Shown here: positions 25,098-34,923 of the stretch, piece by piece
Layout of the letters: every line of letters starts with the position of its first letter
How positions within the stretch are numbered: the stretch's first letter is position 1
From: Betaproteobacteria bacterium
GTDB lineage: Bacteria; Pseudomonadota; Gammaproteobacteria; Burkholderiales; SG8-39
Reading direction: 5' to 3'
Length of the DNA: 37,565 nt
NCBI GenBank assembly: GCA_005883675.1
Contig: VBCM01000190.1
Span: 1 to 37,565, forward strand
Program-made: the position numbers and the translations under genes
Notes under the pieces: model-generated
Databases searched by the model: none
Told to the model about the DNA's origin: nothing
The model's input: the letters and a program-made list of their open reading frames with translations, nothing else

Positions 25098-25149
25098 AAT
25101 AGTGGCACATTGACGCTGTTCGCTGAGCGATCACTCCCGGGAGGAAGCC

Positions 25150-26730
25150 ATGAAGCGCGCACTCGTCGTCTGTTCCGTTCTGGCGCTGGCCGGCTGCGCG
25201 GCCGAGCCGACCAAGGAGCAAAGCCTGGTCAATCGAGCCGCTGAAGCGATCGGCGGGGAGCGCTGGGCCGCCGTGCAGACCGTCAGCATTCGCGGCACCG
25301 CCAAGCAGTGGGAGCCCGAGCAGTCCGACGTGCCCGACGGCGAAATGCGCTTCGCCAACGAGGCGACCTTCGCCACCACGGCCGACCGCACGAAGCGCAT
25401 GACGCGTGTCGACTGGGAGCGCAAATTCGCCTATCCGAGCCCGCGCACGTTCAAGTTCAGCGAGATCGTGACGCCGGAAGCGGGCTATGTGCTGGGCGTG
25501 GACTCGAACGGCCGCAACGCGCAAAGCCAGAAGATGAATCCGCCGGCGCATTCGATGTCGGGCCTGCGTCTCGCCGCCTCACAGCGCGAGATGCGCCGCG
25601 GGCAGATCAACAGCCTGATCCTCGCGATGCGCGCGAACCCGCAGCGCGTGCAGCCGGCGCTCGATTTGCAGAGCGGCGGTCGTTCCTATCCGGCGGTGAG
25701 CTACGAGGGCTACACGGTCGGCTTCGATCCGCAATCGGGCCTGCCCGCGGTGGCGCGCACGCTCGATTACGACAACATCTGGGGCGACGTGACCTACGAC
25801 GTCGTATACAGCGACTGGCGCGACGTCGGCGGCGCGGGCCGCATCCCGTTCAACCGCCGCTACGAACTGAATGGCCGCCCCGTGCAGGAGATCCAGTACA
25901 GCGAGGCGCGCATCAACCAGCCGATCGATGCCGCGCGCTTCGAAGTGCCGGCCACTTTGCGCGCCGACGCGGCGAAGCCCGCGACCGGCAGCGTGCCCTA
26001 TCAATGGGTGATACGCCGGCAGTTCATCGGCACCTACCTCGACTCGGACAACCCGAGCTTCGACACGCGTGCGGTGCAGAGCCTGCGGCTGAACGAGCTC
26101 GCGCCCGGCGTGTTCCACGTGGTCGGCGGCTCGCACAACAGCCTGCTCGTCGAGATGGCGGATCACCTGATCATGGTCGATGCGCCGGTGAGCGATGCGC
26201 AGTCGCTGTGGGTCGTTAACACCGCGCGGCAGCGCTTCCCCGGCAAGCCGATCCGCTGGCTCGTGCTGACGCATCACCACATGGACCATGCGGGCGGCAT
26301 GCGCGCGATCCTCGCCGAGGGCGCGGTGCTCGTCGTCGGCCAGGGCGCAGCGCCACACTACCGCAAAGCGCTCGCGGCACCGATGACGCGCAACCCGGAC
26401 ATGAAGCCAATGGACTTCAGCCAGGTGGCGATCCTCGAAGTGCCCGAGAGCCACGTGATGAGCGATTCGAGCGGCCGGCAGGTCATCGCGTACACGATCC
26501 CCGACAACCCGCACGCCCGCGGCATGCTGATGGTCTACGTACCGGATGCGAAGCTCGGCTACGTCACCGATCTCTGGAACCCGGGCCAGCCGCTCCCCGA
26601 TAAAGCAACACCGGCGATGGTTTCGGTGGTCAACACCGTCAAGCGCGCCGGCATCGAGCCCGCGCGCTTCGCCGGCGGCCACGGCTCAACGGCCGAATAC
26701 GCCACGCTCACGAAGCTCGTCGGGCAATGA
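25150..26730 (+). CDS. Metallo-beta-lactamase-fold hydrolase, exported lipoprotein
   Basis: A 526-aa protein with GGGAGGAAG just before ATG 25150. The N-terminus MKRALVVCSVLALAGC has a lipobox (LAGC), so it is a lipoprotein. About 290 residues of a less recognisable region precede the MBL domain, whose metal motif is HHHMDHAGG (residues 375-383), with GHGST near the end as a late His site and VTDLWNPG carrying an Asp. MBL-fold enzymes use one or two zinc ions to hydrolyse diverse substrates. The N-terminal domain resembles substrate-recognition regions of exported MBL proteins; the true substrate is unknown. It ends directly at the palindromic element. Confidence 0.88.
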   Translation: MKRALVVCSVLALAGCAAEPTKEQSLVNRAAEAIGGERWAAVQTVSIRGTAKQWEPEQSDVPDGEMRFANEATFATTADRTKRMTRVDWERKFAYPSPRTFKFSEIVTPEAGYVLGVDSNGRNAQSQKMNPPAHSMSGLRLAASQREMRRGQINSLILAMRANPQRVQPALDLQSGGRSYPAVSYEGYTVGFDPQSGLPAVARTLDYDNIWGDVTYDVVYSDWRDVGGAGRIPFNRRYELNGRPVQEIQYSEARINQPIDAARFEVPATLRADAAKPATGSVPYQWVIRRQFIGTYLDSDNPSFDTRAVQSLRLNELAPGVFHVVGGSHNSLLVEMADHLIMVDAPVSDAQSLWVVNTARQRFPGKPIRWLVLTHHHMDHAGGMRAILAEGAVLVVGQGAAPHYRKALAAPMTRNPDMKPMDFSQVAILEVPESHVMSDSSGRQVIAYTIPDNPHARGMLMVYVPDAKLGYVTDLWNPGQPLPDKATPAMVSVVNTVKRAGIEPARFAGGHGSTAEYATLTKLVGQ

Positions 26731-26782
26731 AATCGGGGTCAGAGCCCCATTCGATTTAGGGCTCTGACCCCTATTCGGTTTA
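26731..26782. repeat. Palindromic REP-like element related to the RAYT ends; possible bidirectional terminator
   Basis: GGGGTCAGAGCCC (26735-26747) pairs perfectly with GGGCTCTGACCCC (26759-26771) around an 11-base loop, and three further outer pairs form after one mismatch. Two near-identical direct decamers, ATTCGATTTA (26749-26758) and ATTCGGTTTA (26773-26782), are interleaved. The core CGGGGTCAGRGC is shared with the 28-bp ends of the RAYT element at 22427-23268. It fills the gap between two convergent genes; clpB's stop codon (26780-26782) lies inside the last decamer. Confidence 0.8.
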
Positions 26783-29365
26783 CGCTGCCGCTTTGCGCGG
26801 CGTCTTCTCGAACACCGTGCGGCCGCCGCGCCAGTCGACGTAGATCGTGTCCTTCGGCGCGAAGCGTCCTTCGAGGATCGCTTTAGCGAGCGGGTTCTCG
26901 ACCTCGGACTGGATCGCGCGCTTGAGCGGCCGCGCGCCATACACCGGGTCGAAGCCGACCTTGGCGAGCTCCGCCACCGCGGCGTCCGAGATCTCGAAGC
27001 CGTAATCCATCTTGGCGAGCCGCGCCTTCAGCGTGCCGAGCTGGATGCGCGCGATCTGCTTGATGTGCTCGTCGCCGAGCGCGTGGAACACCACGATCTC
27101 GTCGATGCGGTTCACGAACTCGGGCCGGAACTGGCTCTTCACCTCGCCCATCACGGCGAGCTTGATCACCTGGTAGTCGCTGCCCGCCATGCTCTGGATC
27201 ATCTGCGAGCCGAGGTTGGAGGTCATCACGAGCACGGTGTTTTTGAAATCGACCGTGCGTCCCTGCCCATCGGTCATGCGCCCCTCGTCCAGTACCTGGA
27301 GAAGCGCGTTGAATACATCGGGATGCGCCTTCTCGATCTCGTCGAAGAGAATCACCGAGTAAGGCTTCCTGCGCACCTGCTCGGTGAGCTGCCCGCCTTC
27401 CTCATAACCGACGTAGCCCGGCGGCGCACCGATGAGGCGCGCCACCGAGTGCTTCTCCATGTACTCGGACATGTCGATGCGGATCAGGTGATCCTCGGAG
27501 TCGAATAGGAAGGCGGCCAGCGCCTTGCAGAGCTCCGTCTTGCCGACGCCCGTCGGGCCGAGGAAGAGGAAGCTGCCGTAGGGCCGGTTGGGATCGGCGA
27601 GGCCCGAGCGCGAGCGCCGGATCGCGTCCGACACCACGCGCACCGCCTCGTCCTGGCCGACGACGCGCTGGTGCAGCTTCTGTTCCATTTGGATGAGCTT
27701 GTCGCGCTCACCCTGCATCATCTTCGACACCGGGATGCCGGTCGCGCGCGACACCACCTCCGCGATCTCTTCGGCGCCGACCTGCGTGCGCAGGAGCTTC
27801 GGCTTCGCCGCGGGCTTTGCCTCCGCGTTCTTGAGCTGCGCCTCGAGCTGCGGCAGCCGGCCGTACTGGATCTCCGACATCTTCTGCCAGTCGCCCTTGC
27901 GCTTCGCTTCCTCCATCTGCAGGCGCAGCTTCTCGATCTCTTCCTTGATCTGCTGGCTGCCCTGCACCTGCGCCTTCTCCGCCTTCCACTCTTCTTCCAG
28001 GTCTGCGTATTCGCGCTCAAGGCGCTTGATCTCGGCCTCGATCAGCTCGAGGCGCTTGCGCGAGGCTTCGTCGGTCTCCTTCTTCACCGCCTCGCGCTCG
28101 ATGCGTAGCTGGATCAGGCGCCGCTCGAGGCGATCCATGGCCTCGGGCTTGGAGTCGATTTCCATCTTGATGCGCGCCGCGGCCTCGTCGATCAGGTCGA
28201 TGGCTTTATCCGGCAGGAAGCGATCGGTGATGTAGCGATGGCTGAGCTCCGCGGCAGCGACAATGGCGGGGTCGGTGATCTCCACGCCGTGGTGCAGCTC
28301 GTAGCGCTCCTGCAGGCCGCGCAGGATGGCGATGGTCGCCTCGACGCTCGGCTCATCGACGAGCACCTTCTGGAAGCGACGCTCGAGCGCGGCGTCTTTC
28401 TCGAGGTACTTGCGATACTCGTCCAGCGTGGTGGCGCCGATGCAATGCAGCTCGCCGCGCGCGAGCGCGGGCTTGAGCATGTTGCCGGCGTCGATCGCCC
28501 CTTCGGCCTTGCCCGCGCCGACCATGGTGTGCAGCTCGTCGATGAAGACGATGGTGTTTCCTTCGTCCTTCGCCAGCTCTTTCAGAACGGCCTTCAGCCG
28601 CTCTTCGAACTCGCCGCGGTACTTGGCCCCGGCGAGCAGCGCCGCCATGTCGAGCACGAGCACGCGCTTGTTTTTCAGCGACTCGGGCACCTCGCCGTTG
28701 ACGATGCGCTGCGCCAGGCCCTCGACGATCGCGGTCTTGCCGACGCCCGGCTCGCCGATGAGCACGGGATTGTTCTTCGTGCGCCGCTGCAGGATCTGGA
28801 TGCAGCGGCGGATCTCGTCATCGCGCCCAATCACCGGATCGAGCTTGCCCTGGCGCGCGCGCTCGGTGAGCTCGAGCGTGTACTTGGCGAGCGCCTGCCG
28901 CTGGCTTTCATCGCTTTGGGAAGAAACCCTTTCGCCGCCGCGCACTTCCTCGATCGCCTTTTCGAGCGCCGCCTTGGTGATGCCCGCCTGCTTGAGCATG
29001 CGGCCGACCTCGCCGCGGTCGCCCGCAGCGGCGAGCAGGAAAAGCTCGGAGGCGATGTACTGGTCGCCGCGGCTCTGCGCTTCCTTGTCCGCGACATTGA
29101 GGAGATTGGCGAGATCGCGGCCGATCAGCACTTCGCCCGGCGTGCCTTCGACCTTGGACAGCCGCGCGATCGAATCGGCGAGCGCCTTCTTCAGCGCGTT
29201 GGCATTGCCGCCCGCCTTGGCCACGAGGCCCGAAATACCCGGGTCGTTCACCAGCGCCGCGAGCAAGTGCTGCGGCTCGATGTACTGGTTGTCGTTGCCC
29301 AGTGCCGCGCTCTGCGCCTCGGCGAGCGCCTCCTGCAGCTTGGTCGTAAACTTCTCGAATCGCAT
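26780..29365 (-). CDS. clpB: ATP-dependent chaperone ClpB
   Basis: An 861-aa Hsp100 disaggregase that acts with DnaK to rescue aggregated proteins in the cytoplasm. The N-terminal Clp domain ([18 protein letters not shown]) is followed by the first AAA+ module with Walker A GEPGVGKT (about 204-211) and [12 protein letters not shown]. Then comes the long coiled-coil middle domain (about residues 410-525), and a second AAA+ module with GPTGVGKT (near 602) and [13 protein letters not shown]. Length and order match ClpB. A heat-shock-type promoter lies upstream at 29405-29436. Its stop codon is contributed by the palindromic repeat downstream. Confidence 0.98.
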   Translation of the reverse strand: MRFEKFTTKLQEALAEAQSAALGNDNQYIEPQHLLAALVNDPGISGLVAKAGGNANALKKALADSIARLSKVEGTPGEVLIGRDLANLLNVADKEAQSRGDQYIASELFLLAAAGDRGEVGRMLKQAGITKAALEKAIEEVRGGERVSSQSDESQRQALAKYTLELTERARQGKLDPVIGRDDEIRRCIQILQRRTKNNPVLIGEPGVGKTAIVEGLAQRIVNGEVPESLKNKRVLVLDMAALLAGAKYRGEFEERLKAVLKELAKDEGNTIVFIDELHTMVGAGKAEGAIDAGNMLKPALARGELHCIGATTLDEYRKYLEKDAALERRFQKVLVDEPSVEATIAILRGLQERYELHHGVEITDPAIVAAAELSHRYITDRFLPDKAIDLIDEAAARIKMEIDSKPEAMDRLERRLIQLRIEREAVKKETDEASRKRLELIEAEIKRLEREYADLEEEWKAEKAQVQGSQQIKEEIEKLRLQMEEAKRKGDWQKMSEIQYGRLPQLEAQLKNAEAKPAAKPKLLRTQVGAEEIAEVVSRATGIPVSKMMQGERDKLIQMEQKLHQRVVGQDEAVRVVSDAIRRSRSGLADPNRPYGSFLFLGPTGVGKTELCKALAAFLFDSEDHLIRIDMSEYMEKHSVARLIGAPPGYVGYEEGGQLTEQVRRKPYSVILFDEIEKAHPDVFNALLQVLDEGRMTDGQGRTVDFKNTVLVMTSNLGSQMIQSMAGSDYQVIKLAVMGEVKSQFRPEFVNRIDEIVVFHALGDEHIKQIARIQLGTLKARLAKMDYGFEISDAAVAELAKVGFDPVYGARPLKRAIQSEVENPLAKAILEGRFAPKDTIYVDWRGGRTVFEKTPRKAAA

Positions 29366-29404
29366 CTCGTTGATCCTCTAAAGCCTTTCCGGGATTCCCT
29401 CAGG

Positions 29405-29436
29405 AAAGATGGGGCCAAGGCCCCAGTATTCAAGGG
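29405..29436 (-). promoter_or_regulatory. Sigma-32 (RpoH)-type heat-shock promoter of clpB
   Basis: On the minus strand CCCTTGAAT (-35, plus coordinates 29428-29436) is followed 13 bases later by CCCCATCTT (-10, 29406-29414). This matches the RpoH consensus CTTGAAA / CCCCATnT closely. The start of transcription would be about 30 bases before the clpB ATG, with GAGGATCAACGAG as ribosome-site region. The spacer and the -10 contain a 7-bp inverted repeat, TGGGGCC-AA-GGCCCCA on the plus strand (29410-29425). Confidence 0.8.
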
Positions 29437-29448
29437 AAAATCGCGCCC

Positions 29449-31257
29449 ATGGAACGCCGCACCCGCTTTCACGTCGCCTACGTCGTCTTCGCGCTCTTGG
29501 CGATGATCCTGATCCAGGAAGCCTGGCAGCGGGCGCAGACGGTCGAGGTGCTGCCCTACAGCGATTTCGAGAAGCTGCTCGCCGAGGGCAAGATCGCCGA
29601 GGTGGTCGTCGACGACACGCACATCACCGGGAAGCTGAAGACGCCGCAGGGCGGCAAGACCGTGGCCATCGCCAACCGCGTCGAGCCGCAGCTCGCCGAG
29701 CAGTTGAACAAGTACGACGTCAAGTACACCCGCGTGCACCAGAGCACGTTCATGCGCGATCTGCTGTCCTGGATCGTGCCGGCGCTCCTATTCTTTGGCG
29801 TCTGGTACTTCCTCGCGCGGCGGGTGAGCCAGGGGCTCGGCGGCGGCTTCATGAGCATCGGCAAGAGCCGCGCCAAGATCTACGTCGAGAACAAGACCGG
29901 CGTCACCTTCGCCGACGTCGCGGGGGTGGACGAGGCGAAGGCCGAGCTGCAGGAGGTGGTCGAGTTCCTCGGGGACCCGAAGAAGTACGGGCGCCTGGGC
30001 GCGCGCGTGCCCAAGGGCGTGCTGCTCGTCGGGCCGCCGGGCACCGGGAAAACCCTCCTCGCGCGCGCCGTGGCGGGCGAAGCGGGCGTGTCGTTCTTTT
30101 CCATCTCCGGCTCGGAATTCGTGGAGATGTTCGTCGGCGTAGGCGCCGCCCGGGTGCGCGATCTCTTCGAGCAGGCGCGCGCCAAGGCGCCGGCGATCAT
30201 CTTCATCGACGAGCTCGATGCGCTCGGCCGCGCGCGCGGCGCCGGCCCGTACGGCGGTCATGACGAGAAGGAGCAGACGCTGAACCAGCTCCTCGTGGAG
30301 CTGGACGGCTTCGATCCGATGACGGGCCTCGTGCTGCTCGCGGCGACGAACCGTCCCGAGATCCTCGACCCGGCGCTCTTGCGCGCCGGGCGCTTCGACC
30401 GCCAGGTGCTGGTCGATCGGCCCGACAAGCGCGGCCGGCTCGCAATCCTGCAGGTGCACGTGCGCAAAATACGGCTTGCGCCCGGCGTGGAGCTCGAACA
30501 GGTCGCCGCGCTCACGCCCGGGTTTTCCGGCGCGGATCTCGCCAACCTGGTGAACGAAGCGGCGCTCCTCGCCACGCGGCGCGGCGGCGAAGCCGTGACG
30601 CAGGACGACTTCACGCAGGCGGTGGAGCGCATCGTCGCCGGACTGGAGAAAAAAAACCGCGTGCTCAACCCGCACGAGCGGCGCATCGTCGCGCACCACG
30701 AGATGGGCCACGCGATAGTGGCGATGGCGCTGCCCGGCACCGATCCCGTGCACAAGGTTTCGATCATCCCGCGCGGCGTCGGGGCACTGGGGTACACCAT
30801 CCAGCGGCCGACCGAAGACCGCTTCCTCATGACGCGCGAGGAGCTCGACAACAAGATGGCGGTGCTGCTCGGCGGGCGCGCGGCGGAGGACGTCATCTTC
30901 GGCCACCTTTCCACCGGCGCGGCTGATGATCTCGCCAAGGTCACCGACATCGCGCGCAGCATGGTGATGCGCTACGCCATGGTCGAAGGGCTCGGCCACG
31001 TCGCCTATGAGGAAGAGCGCGCGCCCTTCCTCGGCGGGCCGCTGCCGCAGGGCCACCGCGAGTACAGCGAAGAGACTGCACGCGAGATCGATGTCGCGGT
31101 GCGTGGGATAGTCGAGCGCGCGTACGAAAAGGCGCTCGGCATACTGCGCAAGCATCAGGCGGCACTCGAGGCCTGGGCGCAGAAGCTGCTGGAGAAGGAA
31201 ACGCTCGCCGAAAGCGAGCTCGGCGAATTGCGCAAGGTCGTGGCGCAGCCGGCGTGA
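29449..31257 (+). CDS. ftsH: FtsH-family membrane ATP-dependent zinc metalloprotease
   Basis: A 602-aa FtsH. Two membrane helices (residues about 7-24 and 103-121) flank a periplasmic domain of about 75 residues. The AAA+ domain has Walker A GPPGTGKT (195-202), Walker [15 protein letters not shown] and the SRH segment [20 protein letters not shown]. The zinc site is HEMGH (417-421), with a distal Asp in [10 protein letters not shown]. FtsH degrades misfolded or short-lived membrane and soluble proteins as a hexamer. Unlike the canonical ftsH it is not next to rlmE (ftsJ) or folP, so it may be a second copy. It is divergent from clpB; the stop overlaps the glycosyltransferase start. Confidence 0.95.
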   Translation: MERRTRFHVAYVVFALLAMILIQEAWQRAQTVEVLPYSDFEKLLAEGKIAEVVVDDTHITGKLKTPQGGKTVAIANRVEPQLAEQLNKYDVKYTRVHQSTFMRDLLSWIVPALLFFGVWYFLARRVSQGLGGGFMSIGKSRAKIYVENKTGVTFADVAGVDEAKAELQEVVEFLGDPKKYGRLGARVPKGVLLVGPPGTGKTLLARAVAGEAGVSFFSISGSEFVEMFVGVGAARVRDLFEQARAKAPAIIFIDELDALGRARGAGPYGGHDEKEQTLNQLLVELDGFDPMTGLVLLAATNRPEILDPALLRAGRFDRQVLVDRPDKRGRLAILQVHVRKIRLAPGVELEQVAALTPGFSGADLANLVNEAALLATRRGGEAVTQDDFTQAVERIVAGLEKKNRVLNPHERRIVAHHEMGHAIVAMALPGTDPVHKVSIIPRGVGALGYTIQRPTEDRFLMTREELDNKMAVLLGGRAAEDVIFGHLSTGAADDLAKVTDIARSMVMRYAMVEGLGHVAYEEERAPFLGGPLPQGHREYSEETAREIDVAVRGIVERAYEKALGILRKHQAALEAWAQKLLEKETLAESELGELRKVVAQPA

Positions 31258-32789
31258 AGGCTTTCGCGAGCATCGCCCTGCTCGCGGCGTGGATTGCGCT
31301 CGGGCTGGTGGGCCACGATCCGTGGAAGCCCGACGAGGCGTACACCTTCGGCCTCGTCTATCACATCCTCGAGCACGGCGACTGGTTGGTGCCGACGCTC
31401 GCGGGCGAGCCCTTCGTCGAGAAGCCGCCGCTTTTCTACTGGAGCGCGGCGCTTTTCGCCAATGCCTTGGGTGACCTGCTGCCGCTGCACGATGCCGCTC
31501 GCCTCGCCGCCGCCTTCTACGTTCTGCTCACGCTGGCGTTCACCTATCTCACGGCAAAGGATTGGTGTCAGTCGCCGCTTGCCGCCCCGCTCGTCCTGGC
31601 GGGCTGCGTGGGTTACCTCCAGCACGCGCATCAGCTCATTACTGACAACGCGCTCTTGGCCGGCATCGCCCTCGGCCTGTACGGCCTCGCACGCACGTCG
31701 GGCCTCGTCGTCGGCACCGGCGCCGGCATCGCATTCCTCTCCAAGGGTCTGCTCGGCCCGGGCATGCTCGTGCTGATCGCGATCCTGCTGCCGCTCTTCC
31801 GCGAATGGCGCACTTCCGCCTATGCGCGGAGCTTCCTCACCGCACTGCTCGCTTTTCTGCCCTGGGCGCTCATCTGGCCGCTGCTCCTCTACCGGCAGTC
31901 GCCTGCGCTCTTCGACGAATGGTTCTGGGTCAACAACGTCGGCCGCTTCACCGGCGAAGCAGGACTGGGCGGCGTGCTCGATCACGCGCATTACGCAAAA
32001 GCGCTCGTCTGGTTCGGCTTGCCCGCGTGGCCGCTCGCGCTGTGGGCGCTGTGGCGCGACCGGCTGGCCTCGCCGCTCGTGCAGCTCGCCACCGTCGCCT
32101 TCGTCGTGATGCTCGCGGTGCTGAGCGCCGCTTCCTCGGCGCGCACGCTCTACGGGCTGCCGCTCCTCGTGCCGCTCGCCCTCCTCGCCGCGGTCGGGCT
32201 CGAATCGGTGCCCGCGTGGCTCGCTCGGCCGCTCGATGTGCTCGCCGTGGCGCTCGCCGCCATCCTGGGGCTCGTGCTGTGGCTCGGCTGGGCTGCGTTC
32301 CTCGCCGGCTGGACGCCCGGATTTGTTGAGGCACAGGCGCCGGGCTTCGTGCCCCAGTTCGGTCCGATCGCTACCGGCGCCGCGCTGGCGATCACCGCGC
32401 TCTGGCTGTATGCGCTGCGCCTCTCGCTGCCGGTGCGCTGGCTCGCGAGCCTGTCGCTCGTCTGGGGATTGGCAATGACGCTATGGCTGCCGTGGCTCGA
32501 CTACGCGAAGAGCTATCGCGGCATGATCGCCGACATGCAGCGCGCGCGACCAAAAGGCGAATGCGTGAGCGCGCGCAACCTCACCGAGCCGCAGCGCGCC
32601 ATGTTCCATTACTTCGCCGGCATCGAGGCCGGCAGGCGGGACTGCCCGCTGCTCCTCATTCACACGCCGCGCGCACAGGCGCCGGCGCTTGCCGAAGGCT
32701 GGCAGCTCCTCTGGCGCGGTACGCGGCCCGGCGATAGCAAGGAATTCTTCTGGCTGTACGAGCGCTCTCGCGCGCTCGCGGGGAGCTAG
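31254..32789 (+). CDS. GT39/ArnT-like integral membrane glycosyltransferase
   Basis: A 511-aa polytopic protein with about 11 hydrophobic helices. Near the N-terminus DPWKPDEAYTFGLVYHIL carries the Asp-Glu motif of GT-C-fold transferases (ArnT/PMT), and VPTLAGEPFVEKPPLFYW is a typical ArnT-like block. Such enzymes transfer a sugar from a polyprenyl-phosphate donor to lipid A, a protein or another acceptor on the outer face of the inner membrane. The C-terminal 100 residues form a soluble part. The GTG start overlaps the ftsH stop as GTGA. Donor and acceptor are unknown. It converges with the acetyltransferase-like gene with no gap. Confidence 0.85.
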   Translation: MKAFASIALLAAWIALGLVGHDPWKPDEAYTFGLVYHILEHGDWLVPTLAGEPFVEKPPLFYWSAALFANALGDLLPLHDAARLAAAFYVLLTLAFTYLTAKDWCQSPLAAPLVLAGCVGYLQHAHQLITDNALLAGIALGLYGLARTSGLVVGTGAGIAFLSKGLLGPGMLVLIAILLPLFREWRTSAYARSFLTALLAFLPWALIWPLLLYRQSPALFDEWFWVNNVGRFTGEAGLGGVLDHAHYAKALVWFGLPAWPLALWALWRDRLASPLVQLATVAFVVMLAVLSAASSARTLYGLPLLVPLALLAAVGLESVPAWLARPLDVLAVALAAILGLVLWLGWAAFLAGWTPGFVEAQAPGFVPQFGPIATGAALAITALWLYALRLSLPVRWLASLSLVWGLAMTLWLPWLDYAKSYRGMIADMQRARPKGECVSARNLTEPQRAMFHYFAGIEAGRRDCPLLLIHTPRAQAPALAEGWQLLWRGTRPGDSKEFFWLYERSRALAGS

Positions 32790-33470
32790 TTACGACCCTG
32801 GCTCCGAATTCGGCTTCTCGAGCGCAGCGCGGCGCTCCGGATCGTGGTCCATGTCGTCGTAGGCGATCAGGTCGAAGCTGCCGTCGTAGGAGACGATGCG
32901 CGCCGGATAGCCCATCACCACGGCCCGCGCGGGCACGGAGCGCGTCACCACGGAGCCGGGGAAGATGTAGGCGTCGTCGCCGATCATCACCTTGCCGACG
33001 ATCATCGCGCCCGCGCCGATGAACACGCGGTTGCCGATCGTCGGCCGGCCGCGGTCGGCGCCGCGGCCGGCGATGCCGAGCGTCACGTTCTGCTCGATGG
33101 TGCAGTTCTCGCCGATCGAGCCGCGGCCGAGGATGACGGCGCCGAAGGCGGGTAGGTAGAGGCCGCCGCCGATCTCGGCGTCGCGTGGCAGGCAGATGCC
33201 GGTGACGATCTCCATCAGTTTCTGCGCCACCGCGGCGAGCGTCTTGGCCACCGAGCGCAGCAGGCCGCGCGGCATCCAGTCGACGAGTGCATGGCAGCTG
33301 CGGTATACCGCGCTCGCCCAGAGCCCCTGCGTAAGCAGCAGCGTCCCGAGCGCGCCGCGCCCGGCGACGCGGTAGCGGCGGTAATCGCGGTAGAGCAGGC
33401 GGCACCAGTCCGGCAGCCAGGCGCGCCGCCGCGCCGTGCGCTTGCCGAGCGTGCCGACGCCGCTGGTCAT
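32790..33470 (-). CDS. Serine acetyltransferase-like hexapeptide-repeat protein with altered active site
   Basis: A 226-aa left-handed beta-helix protein of the CysE-like group. The helical N-terminal part (LLYRDYRRYRVAG) is followed by hexapeptide repeats: EIGGGLYLPAFGAVILGRGS, IGENCTIEQNVTLG, IGNRVFIGAGAMIVGKVMIG, and the end VVMGYPARIVSYDG. In CysE the catalytic residues lie in LDHxTG and in the later RHP segment; here the equivalents read LPAFGA and RGRP, so the usual Asp and His residues seem absent. It may acetylate another substrate or be non-catalytic. Its start overlaps the HemK-like gene's stop (ATGA). Confidence 0.78.
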   Translation of the reverse strand: MTSGVGTLGKRTARRRAWLPDWCRLLYRDYRRYRVAGRGALGTLLLTQGLWASAVYRSCHALVDWMPRGLLRSVAKTLAAVAQKLMEIVTGICLPRDAEIGGGLYLPAFGAVILGRGSIGENCTIEQNVTLGIAGRGADRGRPTIGNRVFIGAGAMIVGKVMIGDDAYIFPGSVVTRSVPARAVVMGYPARIVSYDGSFDLIAYDDMDHDPERRAALEKPNSEPGS

Positions 33471-34414
33471 GCCGAGTCGGCGGCCTTTGACTTCGCCAGG
33501 ATGGCGCGTACTTCCCCCGCCGCGTCCACGTAGGTCTCCACCGCCGCGTAGGCGGGATTCTTGGCGAGCTGGCGCGCGATGCCGTCGCCCTGCCCATGTC
33601 CGACTTCCAGGCCAAGCCAGCCGCCCGGGCGCAGGAAGCGCGGCGATTCGCGCACGAGCTTCATCAGCACGCTCACGCCGTACACGCCGCCGTTGAAGGC
33701 CGCCTCGGGCTCGTGCCGCGCAATTTCGGGGTGCATCTCCTTCACTTTCGCGCTCGAGATGTAAGGCGGGTTGCAGCTCAGGAAGTCGCAGCGCCCGACG
33801 AATTGCGGCTCCTCGAACGGCGCGAGCAGGTCGCCGAGCCGCATCGTCACGCGCTCGCCAAGCCCCAGGAATTCGACATTGCGCTGCGCGAGCGCCACGG
33901 CCTCGGGCAGGAGGTCCGACGCATAGACCCGTGCCTGCGGCTCGTAGTACGCGTAGGCGAGCGCGAGGTTGCCGCTACCCGTGCAGACATCGATCACGGT
34001 AACCTCGCCGTGCTCGCGCGCCATGCAGGCGATTTTCGCCAGCGCGGCGCGGCCCAGGATCTCCGTCTCCTTGCGCGGGATCAGCGCCTGCGGGCCGGCG
34101 AGCATCTCGAGGCCGAGAAACGTCTGGCGCGCCGTGAGATGCGCGAGCGGCACGCCCGTCTTCCTGCGCTCGATCAGCTCGCGCAGCCGCTCGTGGCTTT
34201 CCTTATCGAGCGCCGGCAGCGGCGCGCCCACCGCGCGGTCGACCGATACGGGCTCGCCGCAGGCGGTCGCCCACAGCGCGCAGAGCACCCCCTCGGGCGT
34301 TTCTTCGGGCTTATCGGCCAGCGGTGTCCAGAAGCAGCGGACTGCCTGCAGCAGGTCCTGGTAAGTCTCGTCGTGGTGCGTTTCGTTGTGATTGGTGGCG
34401 GCAGACCGTTCCAT
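33467..34414 (-). CDS. HemK/PrmC-family N5-glutamine methyltransferase-like protein
   Basis: A 315-aa SAM-dependent methyltransferase. The N-terminal helical region has PLAHLTARQTFLGLEMLAGP and ALIPRKETE, equivalent to the PrmC VAHLTG...IPRPDTE segment but with KE in place of PD. Motif I is VIDVCTGSGNLALAYA, followed by YASDLLPEAVALAQRN and the substrate motif SCNPPYIS typical of N5-glutamine methylation (NPPY). The sequence differs enough from true PrmC (release factor) and PrmB (ribosomal protein L3) that its substrate is uncertain. It precedes and overlaps the acetyltransferase-like gene and starts 72 bases after moaE. Confidence 0.83.
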   Translation of the reverse strand: MERSAATNHNETHHDETYQDLLQAVRCFWTPLADKPEETPEGVLCALWATACGEPVSVDRAVGAPLPALDKESHERLRELIERRKTGVPLAHLTARQTFLGLEMLAGPQALIPRKETEILGRAALAKIACMAREHGEVTVIDVCTGSGNLALAYAYYEPQARVYASDLLPEAVALAQRNVEFLGLGERVTMRLGDLLAPFEEPQFVGRCDFLSCNPPYISSAKVKEMHPEIARHEPEAAFNGGVYGVSVLMKLVRESPRFLRPGGWLGLEVGHGQGDGIARQLAKNPAYAAVETYVDAAGEVRAILAKSKAADSA

Positions 34415-34485
34415 GGTCCCGGCATTTAAAGACGCCGGAGATCGTGGCTCTAGCGTGCCCCTCAGGGGCGCTTAGTCCGGACGGC

Positions 34486-34923
34486 TTAGCGCTCGCCTTG
34501 CTTCCACCTGTCGGCAGCTTCGTCGTCGGCCCCGCGCGACGCCACCCACGTCGCGCCGCCCGCGCGATGCTCCTTTTTCCAGAAGGGGGCGCGCGTCTTA
34601 AGGTAATCCATGATGAACTCGCAAGCGGCGAAGGCGTCGCCGCGATGCGCGCTTGCCACAGCGACCAGCACGATCTGATCGTTCGGCGCGAGCTCCCCGT
34701 AGCGGTGGATCACCGTGCAATCGATCAACTGCCAGCGCGTCGCCGCCTCCTCCACGATCTTGCGGATGGCGCGCTCGGTCATCCCCGGGTAATGCTCGAG
34801 CGTCATGCGCACGTCGCGCACCAGACCGACGAAGCTCGCCACCGCGCCGATGGTTGCGTTCTTGGAGATGGCGCGAACCTCTGCGCCCAGATCGAAATCT
34901 TCTCGCTGGACTGCGACCTTCAT
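34486..34923 (-). CDS. moaE: Molybdopterin synthase catalytic subunit MoaE
   Basis: A 145-aa MoaE. It converts precursor Z (cPMP) to molybdopterin together with MoaD. Features are GAVASFVGLVRD, LEHYPGMTE, HRYGEL, VASAHRGDAFAACEFIMDYL, and the catalytic Lys segment APFWKKE. ATG 34923 overlaps the MoaD stop as ATGA. It is the last gene of the cofactor operon. The 71-base gap after it has a short GCCCC/GGGGC hairpin without a T run. Confidence 0.96.
   Translation of the reverse strand: MKVAVQREDFDLGAEVRAISKNATIGAVASFVGLVRDVRMTLEHYPGMTERAIRKIVEEAATRWQLIDCTVIHRYGELAPNDQIVLVAVASAHRGDAFAACEFIMDYLKTRAPFWKKEHRAGGATWVASRGADDEAADRWKQGER

Noticed and set aside
25110-25138. TTGACG as a -35 box for the metallo-beta-lactamase-fold gene
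   Set aside because: No acceptable -10 lies at 16-18 bases spacing.
28238-29506. Long plus-strand open frame opposite clpB
   Set aside because: ClpB motifs on the other strand are unambiguous; the antisense protein is compositional noise.
34457-34472. GCCCC-TCA-GGGGC hairpin after moaE as a terminator
   Set aside because: Short stem with no T run on either strand; too weak to call.
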